Below, in pieces: positions 45,546 through 64,000 of a stretch of DNA of 64,000 bases. Made by a program: the position numbers and the translations under genes. The notes under the pieces are model-generated. The model was not told where the DNA came from. It made no database searches and saw only the letters and a list, made by a program, of their open reading frames with translations. The stretch's first letter is position 1. Each line of letters starts with the position of its first letter. Source of the stretch: Apostichopus japonicus (taxonomy: Eukaryota > Echinodermata > Holothuroidea > Aspidochirotida > Stichopodidae); assembly GCF_037975245.1 (NCBI RefSeq), contig NC_092564.1, positions 18,130,484 through 18,194,483 of the forward strand, read 5' to 3'.

Positions 45546-47452
45546 GCTCGCCCACATGTATATGTGTGAGTATACGTTTGGCTGGTTGGCGTATATCTTG
45601 GCTCAGAGCGCTCTTTATGTCAGGCTGACAGAGCGAAGTATAGATGGTTTAACTGTTTGATGAATAAATGTGGTGCAAATCAATCTTTGCTTTTCATCGG
45701 CAGATAAAGATATGAACACGGGGGATCCAAGCTTCTATTAAAAACGTTGTCAGTAAGTTATACTTATCACTCATGACTCATAATCACCCTATCCAATTGT
45801 AAGAAAAGAACGTTCACTACTCGAAGAAATCCCTTATATAAGTAATTCGAGTATGCAAGCTCTTGAATAATCCTAGTTGTTGAAACTAATTAAACTTAGA
45901 AATTATCAACTCGTAATGAAAATTAACCAAAGGATGTTGAAATTATTCAGAAAAAAACAAAGACATCTACCTTATTTAGATGATAATAAATGTAAAACTC
46001 AATTAATTCACATTTTTTTAACTTTTCTAAAATTATCATTAATATATAGTATAACAATAAAATAATTTAATGCCATTGGCTAATGGTTATGTTAAATAAA
46101 ACTTTCATGCAAGCATATAAATCTGTTACTTTACTTACCGATGCTGAACGATAAATTCTATATTTTATGACACAAGCGCTTTATTTTGTCAGTGATGTAT
46201 CCCAAGAAATAAATTCCTTCCTTCAAAAGTGTGATATGAAAATAAAGCCAAAAAGTTGCAAGTTCAGACGTTCTTTTATACGACCAAGGAGCAGGTGTCA
46301 AATTTTGAACTGTGCTTGTCATCCTCTAACCCAAAAGAAAGTAAAAAAAACATGATTGACCAGTAAGCCAATGGGGTATCATGCCAAATCTGCCATAAAC
46401 TACACCTATGTTCGATATGATTATTATTATCAATATTATTATTACACGAGCGTAGAGTATTACAGATATTCAAATGAACATGAGGAGAGAAAGAAAAACT
46501 ATATCAGATGGTGGATATAAATAGCACTCACACACAGTATATTATAGACATTCAATCACGTAGGAAGCTGTCAGTTAGGAGGGGGAGGGGTAAGGGGAGA
46601 GAACCGATGGAGTTGAGGTCTTCCGGTTGTAAACGCTACGTTGGCCCAGATGGGAAAATGGAAATTTCATCTTTTTTATGATTTTATCTCACAGTTTCTG
46701 TCTGTCTATTTTATCCTCAAAGCTTCAACTTGATTGTTATAATTTCAGCCTGCTATTGCTCTCACTATAATAGTTTTGTGTTACCTGTCCTCTTTTCTAC
46801 ACCGAATTTCTTTGATGCTGCGGTTGTTATATGATGCCGAGAATGCTAGTTTCTTATCTTAAGTTCTTTTTATGAAGACAATTCTCTCAAGATTTAGAAA
46901 CCCCAGATGACTTCAATTGATTCACTTCCAACCCCTGCAGTCCCCCCCCCCCTTACCACCCTTGTATTGAGACTATATGACCGTGTGTTCATGCCGAAAG
47001 TACATTAATTTTGTATTACGAGTTCTTTAGAAAAAGCTATAGACTCTAGAAATGATCTTAGCCAAAGTTCAAGACGCTGTTAAGGTTGTGTTGATACTGC
47101 GGTTGTTTGCTATGCTAATGTTGCTTTTGATTTTGCAATTATTTTGATGTTGTGGTCTCTTTTTCTTCTTCTTCTTTTGATCTTTGTTGGTATCTCATGC
47201 AACTACTATGAATTTGTCCCACAGACCCCGTTGAGGTGGTTTTTACGCTGCCAGGGCACCACCTCTTTCTTTTGTTGTATCATACTGACAGAATGGGCTA
47301 AGGATGCACAGGTTCAATAAAATACTATACCATGCATATTTTCATGATTAACGTTACCGTTACCAGACAAAAGTACCAAAATTTACATGGAGTTTCTTTT
47401 CGACCTATCAATGGATTTTATCCGTGGAACCCACTTGATCGGCTCCGATTTT

Positions 47453-48270
47453 CCAAGATGGCGGCCAAAATCCAAGATGGCCGCCAGAAAAGAGGAAATG
47501 TCATATATCTGGCTGTAAAAATCGGGGATGAACAAATGAGGGGCCAATTCAGGTGTTTCCGGAGTCACTGAAACATATTATGGTCATGGCATGTTGCTTG
47601 AGTAACCCACTTCCAAGATGGCGGCCAAAATCTAAGATGGCCGCCAGAAAAAAGGAAATGTCATATGGTGGCATACTCTTATTAGAGTCTACATCAGTCC
47701 GCTCGATTGTTCTCCTTCAGGAAAAGTGCCAAAAAGCAGCGGGAGAACATCTTTTGTGACCTGTTATCAATCATAATCAAGTTTTTTGTGGCTTGCACGT
47801 TGAAGAGCATGAATGGAAGTACATGTGGTGAGAAAATTGGGTCAATTGAGGCAATTTTAGACCCCTTTAGGCCTCCCAGGAGCAGCGTATGAAATTTGTT
47901 TTCCACTGAGTGAAGAGGTTTGTTTACAAGTGACGAAAACTTCCGGCTCGGATAGCAAAAAATCTTCACGGTCATGATACGAAAAAACCAAGGTGCCATG
48001 AAAGGCCAATTTGTCAGCTATCCGGTGATGGGTAGACTTAGAGACCACATCACTGTTGTGATTTACAGTGTAAGTCAATGGGGCTTTTAATGGGCGTATG
48101 CTACCATATATCTGGCTGTAAAAATCGGAGATGAACAAATGAGAGGTCAATTAAAGTGTTTCCGGGGTCACTGAAACAGATGATGGTCATGGCATGTTGC
48201 TGGCCACACACTTCCAATATGGCGGCCAGAATCCAAGATGGCCGCCTGGAAAAAAAAAAGAAATTTCATA
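47453..48270. repeat. 160-bp tandem repeat, interrupted
   Basis: The unit begins 'ccaagatggcggccaaaatc' and occurs at 47,453, 47,613 and 48,214. After removing the 439-bp insertion and its 4-bp duplication, the spacings are 160 and about 158 bases. Each unit contains the inverted pair 'gatggcggcc...ggccgcc'. Short ORFs here follow the repeat. Confidence 0.8.
47667..48105. mobile_element. 439-bp element with ATAT target duplication
   Basis: The ends GGTGGCATAC and GTATGCTACC are inverted repeats (9 of 10) flanked by ATAT (47,663-47,666 and 48,106-48,109). It interrupts the second 160-bp unit precisely between 'gtcatat' and 'atctggctg'. Related sequence is at 31,605-31,790 (inverted), 3,755-4,583 and 50,800-51,575. 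No ORF. Superfamily not determined; a TA-rich target is suggestive only. Confidence 0.72.
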
Positions 48271-48649
48271 TATATTCATTCCCCAGACCCCCTGTGCCCT
48301 TTACTGATCGGGACCATCAAACCTTCCGTCCTCAAACGTGTAAATGAAATCGGGTTAGCACCCTGACTATGTTATGGCTGGTATTATCGTTGTGTCACCG
48401 TTGGCGCAGGAAGCCACTTAGGACTTATTGGGGAACTTTGAGGTGTGATCGACCATGGATAGACACTGTCGCAAAGCCTGTTATTATATGGGAGTTACGA
48501 GTGTCATGTAAGACTGATAACATTGAGTCAACTATATAATAGCCTGGGTAACTTGAGGGGAAACCGACCAGTTGTGAATACCGAATCATTGGGAGATTTT
48601 GTACGATTGTGCACCCACCATAAACACAACGTCAATTCTGCGAACAACA

Positions 48650-49290
48650 CACGCTAAGTTAACGGATTTACTTCTGGTTCCTTCCTGGTTCGAAGGGGAG
48701 TCCGTCAGGGTTGTCCCCTCTCCCCGTTGTTGTATGTTCTCTTCAGCGAAACGCTCAGTACCTCACTGGACAGATGCTTGGGTTTTCAGCCCTTCGATGT
48801 ACCGGGTGGGGAGAGGGTTAAATGCGTGCAATATGCCGATGACGTCACTTGTATTGTGTCGGACCTCGCCTCCTTCAAGCCTTTATCAAAGGTTTTGGCC
48901 ACCTTCCAAGAGGCTACTGGTGCCAGACTTAACAAGTCCAAGACCAAACGGCTGCGTTTAGGAGGTTGGCGCGGCCAATCCCTCCCGTTCGATGCTACTT
49001 GGTCAGATGTCATGATCAGGGTAAATGGCATCTGGCTAGGTTATGGTGCCCTGAGGCAACCACTTGGGCAGAGAAGGCTGATCAGGTGAGAGTAAGGCTC
49101 GACACATTCAGTCGGAGGTGGCTCTCTCTCCCTGGGAAGGTTACAGTTGTCAATCGATCATCAGGAGACACATCTGGAACAGCAGATGCCGCCTAGTTTT
49201 CGATGGGGACGTCTGGAGGGCCGAGGCTGTCGTCCCCCTCGTGCAAAGTGACATTAGGTTGCGCATGGAGGCGGACCATACACGGATTCC
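48650..49290 (+). pseudogene. Tx1/L1-like LINE RT fragment
   Basis: The + translation contains RRGVRQGCPLSPLLYVLF (box B) and CVQYADDVTCIVSD (catalytic YADD box), then ATGARLNKSKTKRLRLG and, after a frame shift near 49,030, EKADQVRVRLDTFSRRWLSL PGKV, a region typical of Tx1-type elements. The upstream RT blocks and endonuclease are absent. It is part of the copy B-specific block. Confidence 0.75.
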
Positions 49291-50200
49291 CGACACTGCC
49301 TTTCTTATTTATTGTTTTGGTTCTGTTGGCCTTGGGTTCGTGTCCTTTTCACGTCACGTTAAACGCTACGTTATATACATATGTGGGTTAGTGAGAGATT
49401 TCTGTTTGTGGATTTCAGTTGGGTTTTTGGTGGTTGTTATACAGACTGAGAATATTTTTGGTTCTGTTGACCTTTGGTCCGTGTCGGTTTCCTTTGCACG
49501 TAAAAAGCACACACGCAAATGCAGCAAGGCAAATCTTCCTTGCACATCTCTTTGTCGATGCAATGTTCATCCAAATAGTGTACATCGACTGTGAACTGTC
49601 TGGTAAAGAAACATCGTATTGAAACATTATAGACAGAATTCCCGAATACTTCCAGTATGTACTTAAAGGTCATTGAAAGTGTAAACTTACATTTTTGAAG
49701 GTCACTTTAAGTGCCGCGGATTGATTTGAAACTTACATAGATGAAAAGAGTGTATTTCATAACCCCAAATATCGAAATTTGAGTTTCAAACTCATTTCGT
49801 TTTTGTGTTACCTAAATTAAATATCCGGGTCCGTTGACGTCAAGAGGGGAACGAAATGAATGTCGCTATTGAGTTTACACAGTAATTGCTGATTTTTCGT
49901 TCCTCCATAGGTGAAAAGTTCAAAGTCAATGAATGCTCTTATCTATATATTCTTAAAAATTCTGTAACTTTTCATTTAAATCAGAATCGCCATTCTTAAG
50001 TGGCAGAGTTTTGAAAATGTAAATTTTGCATTATCCTTTGCTTGCCCCCTCGACGTCACAAAAACATTACGTAATAGTAAATCTGTCTAATTTTAACACT
50101 GCATCGACTAAAAGTCAATTTCAATACTAATCAGAAAGAATCAGAATCTTGAGCATATTTTTGGGGTATTTTTTTATGATATCGCTAATAATTTCAAGCT
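49290..50200. other. Intervening sequence in the B-specific block, no gene seen
   Basis: Overlapping ORFs on both strands at 49,366-49,673 are mutually incompatible. The LINE fragment's downstream sequence probably continues into this stretch. Nothing else was recognised. Confidence 0.4.
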
Positions 50201-50395
50201 TAGATTAACTTACAAGGCCTGGGAAGTGCCATTTCCAGCGATCTGGAAGGCATTTACATCCAAAATTGTCTTGTACGTGTAGCGCCAACTCATAGATAGT
50301 TGTCAAAGCAGAATTTACGGCTCTGATAGTTGCCTACAGGTTCACCCCTCCATTGGCAAATTCCTGGCTACGCGCCTGGCAGCCAGCCATGGTCA

Positions 50396-50700
50396 GAGAG
50401 TACTAAACATTATTTGCCTCCCTCCTGAAGGAGCCACTAGGCCCTACTTCATAATATCCGATTGAAAAGGCGCACCTTGACAGTTTTCTTTGCTCAAAGA
50501 AAGACCGGAAGGGTATAGTCTCACACAACTCAAAACCAACTTCATTACCAACATAATGAATGCTCTTACAGGTCTTGAAAGCAACCGGAGCATTGTACTA
50601 CAAAACGACAAGTGTTGGGTCATTTGTTTTACAAGCAGAAATGGGTTGAGAGTCAGATCGGACACAAAGGACAATTATGTCAGCCTTGCCACCTTTGCGC
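50396..50700. other. Repeat remnant conserved in both duplicates
   Basis: Matches 1,860-2,130 in copy A. Both strands stay open for about 75 codons in B. In A the + frame is broken but the minus frame is kept. No domain was recognised. Probably an old transposon piece. Confidence 0.3.
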
Positions 50701-50968
50701 ACATTTCCATTTTCCTAAATGTTTAATACTGTAATTTTGATTTGAAATGTTATCAAACAACATTGTGGTTTTTATTGTTGTTGTGTGGCTTTGATGTGAG
50801 AGTACACAAAAGGAATTGCATATGGTGCAAAAAAGTGGGTCAACTTAGGCCATTTTAGACCCCTTTAGACTTCCAATGAGCGGCGTACGAAAATTGTTTA
50901 CTATTGAGTAAATATGTTTGTTTACAAGTGAAGAAAACTTCAGGATCTCATAGTACAAGGACTTGGAG

Positions 50969-51509
50969 CAGTGGCGTAGCCAGGGGGGAAATGCCCCCGA
51001 AATTTGCTTTGTGCTAGTCTTGCCCCCCCCCCTCCCTCCCCTCAAATGAAATCCAGTGGTGTATTCAAAATACTTCTTTTTACATTTTTTCGAGTTCTAA
51101 TCACAAGTATTTATACCTCAGGGCTCATGTTCATACTTCAGTTAAGGTCAGAACTTGGTAATCAGACCGAGATATTACACATTTTGGGCCTTCATCATAC
51201 CCACATACGGAGACCGTTGATCAATATCGTCCTACAGAATAAGCGTCAATAATTTGTCCGGTTGTATAACCATTACAAACTAGCGCTAGCAACCCATGTG
51301 CATTTTCAGCGACCAATGATGCCACTCGTGGAGAATTTTTACTGCACGTATAGGCCCTATATTGGCCTAGTGAAACTTGTTTGTGTGGAAATCTGGGCAT
51401 GTAGTGAATAAAAGTAGCTAATTTATTCATTGTATCCTTTTCATAATGTGGGGTTGCCCCCTTCAGAAAAATCTTGCCCCCTAACAATAGAACGCTGGCT
51501 ACGCCACTG
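50969..51509. mobile_element. hAT-type MITE, 541 bp (copy B)
   Basis: Termini CAGTGGCGTAGCCAG and CTGGCTACGCCACTG are perfect 15-bp inverted repeats. Perfect target duplication ACTTGGAG (50,961-50,968 and 51,510-51,517). Ortholog of 3,971-4,513 in copy A. A 123-codon ORF across it is incidental. Confidence 0.92.
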
Positions 51510-52988
51510 ACTTGGAGACCTCGTGACATTGACGATTCAGTGTGTAATTTAATCGGGCATTTATAGGGAGTATGCCAACTTAAATATCGCATAAAGTAAT
51601 CACCCTATAACAACTCCCTGATTAACATTTCGTGATAGGTGGGATGGGGTGGGGTGTGGTTTAGATCGGGCTGCTTGATCAATTGCAACCTAATATTATT
51701 TTAGTATTACTCAATAGTTATGCTTCCATACATGACTGAGGTACTTAAATCATTACGCAACAAACAAGTAAGACCAGCAATATCTCGCTTGAAAACAAAG
51801 ACGATGGTAGTAACAAATCACGTCATTTTTCACGGCACAGAGGCAGGTGGGGGTAGGGGGTGGGGTGAGGGCTGACAGTTGTCTCACCTCAGCAAACTAA
51901 CGAGAGACTGGTGTAAAGAGACCAATACGTTGCCTTACATTCTTGTTTTGATTTGACACACAAAGAGTAAACAAAATTCACAACAAAACGACAGAAATGC
52001 TTTATTGACACAATTTTTTGATAATAGAACATATCTTGAATCGTTAACCTTTGATAGCAATATACCTTCAACATTCAAGCGAGTTCAATGACTGAGCTCT
52101 AGGCATGACTTTGGACATGGGTCAAGGTTAGACAAACATTTGATCAAGTTTGCTATTTCCCATTTCCATGTGAAGGCAGCGGCAAACAGCTATAGTAGTC
52201 CTTCGAAGAAGTTTCACCTATATCCAAATATATTGTGTTTTTAGTTGATATTTCATAAGTAATATCTCACAAAGACTGTTTCTAGTTTTCCTTTAACTTG
52301 TCCCTATGCTCTTCTCTTGTTTCTACTAACCCGTCCCCATACCCACCCACCCACTCCCTTTCCCAATTTCCCTTGACATTCGTAGTAATTGGAAGATAAT
52401 TGAAGTAGTTTTTAAAGTCAACCATTTGTAAGCTGATTCTACATAGAGTCGTCAGTAGTCGATACAAAGAAGAGTTGACACTTCTGTTATCTTCTACGTA
52501 CTGCTCGTCAATCAGAACCTAACATGGAAAATGAACAGACAGAAAACAAACATAAAAACAAAGCTTAACTATTTACCTGAACAGACTTGATAATACGTAG
52601 AGGAAACGGGTACGGGAATTGAGTAGAAGTGGATCGTTAAGAAAACTTCACTGGTAAAATGATGGTGGTGAATGGGGGGAAAGAATCATATGGAAGAATG
52701 GAGGCGTTAAATGGTCAATAAGTTTATAAGTAGAGTTATAACAGCGCAACGCAGGATACCAAATCGGAACTTGTTCAAGGTCAGTTCGTCATAGGAATAT
52801 AAAATTCCTGCTTACTATATATGTATCAAGAAGGGGGGGGGGGAGGGAATGATGCGGGGCGAGGGGTACCAGCAAAGATTCTTCAGCATTTCATTCAATG
52901 TGTGCACATGGTGTAAGGAAGGAACGTTCACATGGTTTACCTACCAATGAGTGTACGTAAAGTTTATTACCTGTGTGAGTATCCTTAC

Positions 52989-60300
<7,312 letters not shown>

Positions 60301-61103
60301 AGTGTCGTTCAACGTGTGCAGTGTAGCTTATTTTGTTTCTTTGTTCACCTCTGTTCAGAAGTTATGCAAAACTGTATAAACAATGGATGGAGAATAGCAA
60401 GTTGCTTCCTTTTCTTTCCTTTATGTTTTAGGGAGGAGGGTGGGGGTGGGGGGTATCATGGCCATTTGAAGACAACTGAGTTGGTAACGGCAAGTTTACA
60501 AAACATTTTATCACATGTATAGCTCAAACTAAAAAAAAGCGATTGATGAAGAAATAACATATCATGTTCGCACCCTCACTCCTTTGTCTTATATAAGTTG
60601 TATCAATTCCCTACTCATCGTTGTCATAGAAACATTTTTCTTTTGAATCGTGCAAGGAAAAATAAGATGACGCAACAGCCTACGGTACAAAGAGGGTGGG
60701 GTGGGATGGGGGGGGGAGGATAGAGCTTTACGAATGTACGATCCTTAGTTGGGGATCCTTCAGGCAACAATAATTTATATCTAACACATGCCTTCAATAC
60801 AAACGATATACATACAGTGTATAATCCAACTAACACGTGCCCTTAAATCAACTTCTGAGTCCACCCACGAAGTTGACTCACGCCCAGTTAAAACCATTAT
60901 TGAAGTTCTATGTTTTGTCTTAGTCAGTACATTATTCTTATAATGTTCCTTTAATGTGCGATACAATTGAAATGATCCCCTAGCTGTCGATATAATCCAA
61001 GGCTATAGATCAAAACGCCAGTTTGATATAAGGATATCACTTTCTCATGTGGATGAATTAACTTGTTCATCGTAAAAAGAAAGGAATAATACCAACTAAT
61101 TTT

Positions 61104-62510
61104 AGTCCATCGGGCAGGCTCGATATCGTTCACTGTCGTTGCACATATTTAGTACCAAGGTTTGACCACATATTCTGGTGTGTTTTGATATGCTTATTAC
61201 AATTCTCGATGTTGGATGGTTCGGGAAGTGTTAATTTAAGAGTAAACAGCAGTTTAAGACGGACTCATTTAGTCCGCTTTGCGTTGTTAGGCCTTCTCCC
61301 GCCGCAGCGATTTTTCAGTAAAGATCTAATCAAAATCCTTATTGTGTAGCATGTGATATGTGAGCTGATACAGTAATTGTTCGGCTCGGCTTGCTGTATA
61401 TGCACAGACTGTGTGTATGTAACGTAAGTACGTGCTTACAATTCGTCTGCATAACGTACTGCATAACAAGAGAATGATGGGCTGAAAGTCTAACGAAATT
61501 TACAGCCAACAGTTGGCAAAACGACGTCAAATGTGCCGAGATATGAAGCAGTATTGAGGGTGACAAATTTCCATGCCTAGAAGGTGCTTCCAAGATTCAA
61601 TACACGAACGATGAAGGTAATTCTAGGCCTGTTACTAATACTCATGTTAGAGCATTACTGTGACAAGAAAGTATACATAACTTCCTCAAGTGATACGAAT
61701 GTCAACTATGAAAATTTAGGACAAGGCTCTTCAATACCATACTACTAGTTTGCCTTAGACTAGAAGTGATATACGTAGCACCCATGAAGGATATATCGAC
61801 AGCTACTCTATACTGATATCTGTTATTTTATGGTACCATTTACATCATGTTTTATTTGTCATGTAACAAAGAAATGAAATCAACACCAGTGTAGATTCGA
61901 TAGGCAGACTAACGTTATGCCTATCAATATTCAATGTCGGCCTAGGCCTATGGTCTAGCCTCGAGTCTTGGATTAATTTGTCAAAACAGGGCCTAACTAA
62001 GCCCAGAGCATGTCTCTATGGCTGCTGGTAGTACTGGCACACACAAACAAATGTAGCGTGTAATATAGCTTATGTACAGCCCACTTTGTAGGTCTAGGCA
62101 GTGCTACAGTATTGTCTAGTCTCAGATTCCTTCTTGTATTTTGTACACCTAACAAAGCGAGTTGGCATATTTAAGTTCCAGCTATTTAGCATCAGCATGG
62201 CACACGATTTTTAGTAGCACCTATAGTCTTAATACAGCTCTTTACAAATCGGAATCAAATATGTTATATCAAAACATCTTGCGTGGTTTATTTTACTTTG
62301 ATGCATGTATGGTGAGGCCTACTTTTAGTATGGGAAAAGTAGGGTTGCATGTGTTCTCAAACCTTTGTAGTGTGTAGGTTTGTAACTATGCCCTACCAAG
62401 CTCGTGGCTCCAGGCTCACACTGAAATAAATGGAATATCAGATGGCTTATTAGTCAGTTGAGTTCCAGTGTAGACAACTAATGTGAATCACAGTGTGATC
62501 GACAGGACAA
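61104..62510. other. Unique sequence beyond copy B, no gene seen
   Basis: An 84-codon minus ORF (61,339-61,593) and a 71-codon + ORF (62,162-62,377) lack splice signals or domains. There are no matches to other parts of the window. Confidence 0.4.
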
Positions 62511-63050
62511 CAGGCGCGGATCCAGGGGGGTCCAGGGGGTCCGGACCCCCCAGCTCTTGGCCAAAAAAAAAGAGAATGAAAAGAGAGAGAAAAAAATAAT
62601 TAAATTAAACACCAATTTTAAAAATGTAGGACGTCAGAAGGGCGGTTATCCTTACAAGTCAGCCAGGTGTGTCTTTTCCGTCAAATGAACTATAGTGTGC
62701 ACGCGTGCTACACGTGCCAAAAATGCCTAAAATCTCAATTTTCAGACCATAAAGTTTCATAATTGAGGTGGTGTTCGAATATTTTTGGGCGGTGAGAAAC
62801 ATCCACGGCCTTTGTTCTCTCCAATCTACCATGAATAGATCATCAATAAAACTAGCTAATTCGTACTGATGCAGAAACATTTCGAGTGAGTTTTTGTAGG
62901 TGCTTTGAATGGCTACATTGAAGGGGGTTCCCTGTTGTACTTAAATATCCAAGAATTTCACAATTGATAGAGGGAAACCCACTCCCCTTAGACCCTAGGA
63001 TCACTGGAGACCAAACCCCTCACCCTTCCAGAATCCTGGATCCGGCCCTG
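62511..63050. mobile_element. hAT-like MITE, 540 bp
   Basis: Ends CAGGCGCGGATCCAGG and CCTGGATCCGGCCCTG are near-perfect inverted termini beginning with CAG. The 8-base flanks CAGGACAA and CATCAAAC do not match well, so the target duplication has decayed or the boundary is off. The 73-codon minus ORF inside is incidental. Confidence 0.7.
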
Positions 63051-63239
63051 CATCAAACAGTGGTGACGGAACGGGAGGGGGGTTGGGGGCTAAAGGCATT
63101 ATGCTTTTTGTATCATCTCAACTCGTCTGATATGTATTACCATATTTCATAGATTGTTTTTTTCTCATCAATTAAGAAATTGCAGACATGAGATCCATAT
63201 TTTCAGGCTAGGTACATGCAGCTTAGAATACTCGGGAAG

Positions 63240-63800
63240 AGCCGTTTCCGGCTATCTGGGGGGGGGGGGTTGTAAACAGGGGCGTATCCAGGATTTTCCA
63301 ATAGGGGGGCGCCAGGCATGAATGATCGCCGTCCTGGGGGATGGGTCTAAGGGGAGGGGGGTACAATTTTTGCTTTCAAAGAAGGGCTGAAATGCAAAAT
63401 GGTGTCATATGCATTGGCGGCGATCCGTACTTCCGAGTGGGGGGGGGGGGATATGACCTTGTTGACTATCTAAGCGTAGCGCCACCATGAGTTGGCGCGA
63501 AGCGTACAAGAAAATTTTGGGATTAACAAACCCTCTAGATGGCCGGAAACGGCACTTCCCGAGGTTTCCAAGCGGCATATACCCAACTTTAAAATAGGGA
63601 TGTCATGTCCGAAATATCTCATAATCAGGATCCAAAATACTTTTTTTTTAAATTTCGGGTGTTATTTTGGGAAAATTGCCCCTGTCAATCTTGTTTCAGG
63701 CGCAACGTTAGAATGTTCGAGAGCTCTGTTATATTATTCGATGAAGAAAATGGCCTCATGCAGGCTATTATAGGCCTATACACATGCAATACACAATTAC
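63240..63800. repeat. MITE-family remnants
   Basis: Contains 'ggggcgtatccaggatttt', 'gcgccaccatgagttggcgcgaagcgta' and 'gatggccggaaacggcacttcc', all shared with MITEs at 26,559 and 18,972. Two overlapping + ORFs (63,492-63,832) fall in this repeat. Boundaries are unclear. Confidence 0.55.
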
Positions 63801-64000
63801 ACATAGTTACATTCCTAGGTACCGATTGCTAGGGCATCCAGGTGAAACGTGCATTAAGCATTACCCTGGTTACATGAGATTCTCAGTTGTTCGAGGGAAC
63901 ATGTGCGTGTGTAGGCCTACTATAGGGCCTATATGAATACTATGAGGGTGCATATATGTACTATATCAATACCGTGGGCGCAATAATACATTTTGTTGTT

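Larger units (their letters stand above)
47335..50375. mobile_element. Transposon nest present only in copy B
   Basis: Copy A reads 'ataccatgcagcctgcc' continuously. In B the same words are separated by about 3 kb holding a tandem repeat with 'ccaagatggcgg' words, an ATAT-flanked element, a Tx1-like RT fragment and, at the right end, a hAT-like terminus 'ctacgcgcctg' (50,366-50,376). Either one composite insertion or several nested ones. Confidence 0.75.

Noticed and set aside
49366-49673. Cluster of overlapping ORFs on both strands
   Set aside because: All are under 80 codons, mutually overlapping, in a transposon nest, with no domain.
51221-51592. 123-codon minus ORF, with an 86-codon counterpart at 4,231-4,491
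   Set aside because: It lies within the hAT MITE, and most of the frame is non-autonomous MITE sequence.

Overview
The window is AT-rich, intron-rich, repeat-dense animal nuclear DNA. There are no bacterial operons, rRNA genes or CRISPR arrays, and no long uninterrupted coding ORF outside transposons. The mix of CR1/jockey-like, RTE-like and Tx1-like LINE pieces, tRNA-type SINEs, many hAT-type MITEs with 8-bp target duplications and long TA microsatellites suggests a marine invertebrate, perhaps an echinoderm such as a sea cucumber. The species guess is weak because no diagnostic host gene is present.

The window is organised around a large direct segmental duplication. Copy A runs from about 93 to 14,862 and copy B from about 45,555 to 61,103. 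They align almost end to end and differ by discrete insertions and deletions: a hAT MITE only in A, a 3-kb transposon nest only in B, and several 0.4-1.5 kb gains or losses. Each copy carries the same small minus-strand gene: a 61-nt signal-peptide exon, an 83-nt acidic exon with a basic cleavage-type site, and a 76-nt amphipathic-helix exon, all with good splice sites. A diverged third member lies between the copies, at 43,435-44,705, with the same 61-nt first exon and the same intron phases. Together they are a tandem family of small secreted-peptide precursors, which I cannot assign to a named family. Their 3' ends were not found.

The spacer from 14,863 to 45,555 holds mostly mobile DNA. 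It contains: a decayed LINE split by a SINE (about 17.3-18.8 kb); a 1.7-kb inverted repeat (18.74-25.01 kb against 31.74-33.42 kb) whose left arm is interrupted by a 4,593-bp TA-flanked element with arrays of TTAGTC-type subterminal repeats and an internal foldback; a zone of short minus-strand exon-like segments (26.0-30.2 kb); a 600-bp hAT MITE with a perfect 8-bp target duplication (36,511-37,110); and a CR1/jockey-like LINE (38.1-42.45 kb) with an internally deleted RTE-like LINE inserted in the opposite orientation.

The right end (61.1-64 kb) is outside the duplication and holds a further MITE and decayed repeats. The points most worth following up are the peptide-precursor family, the large TA-flanked element with its paralogous empty site, and the nested-insertion chronology that dates the rearrangements relative to one another.
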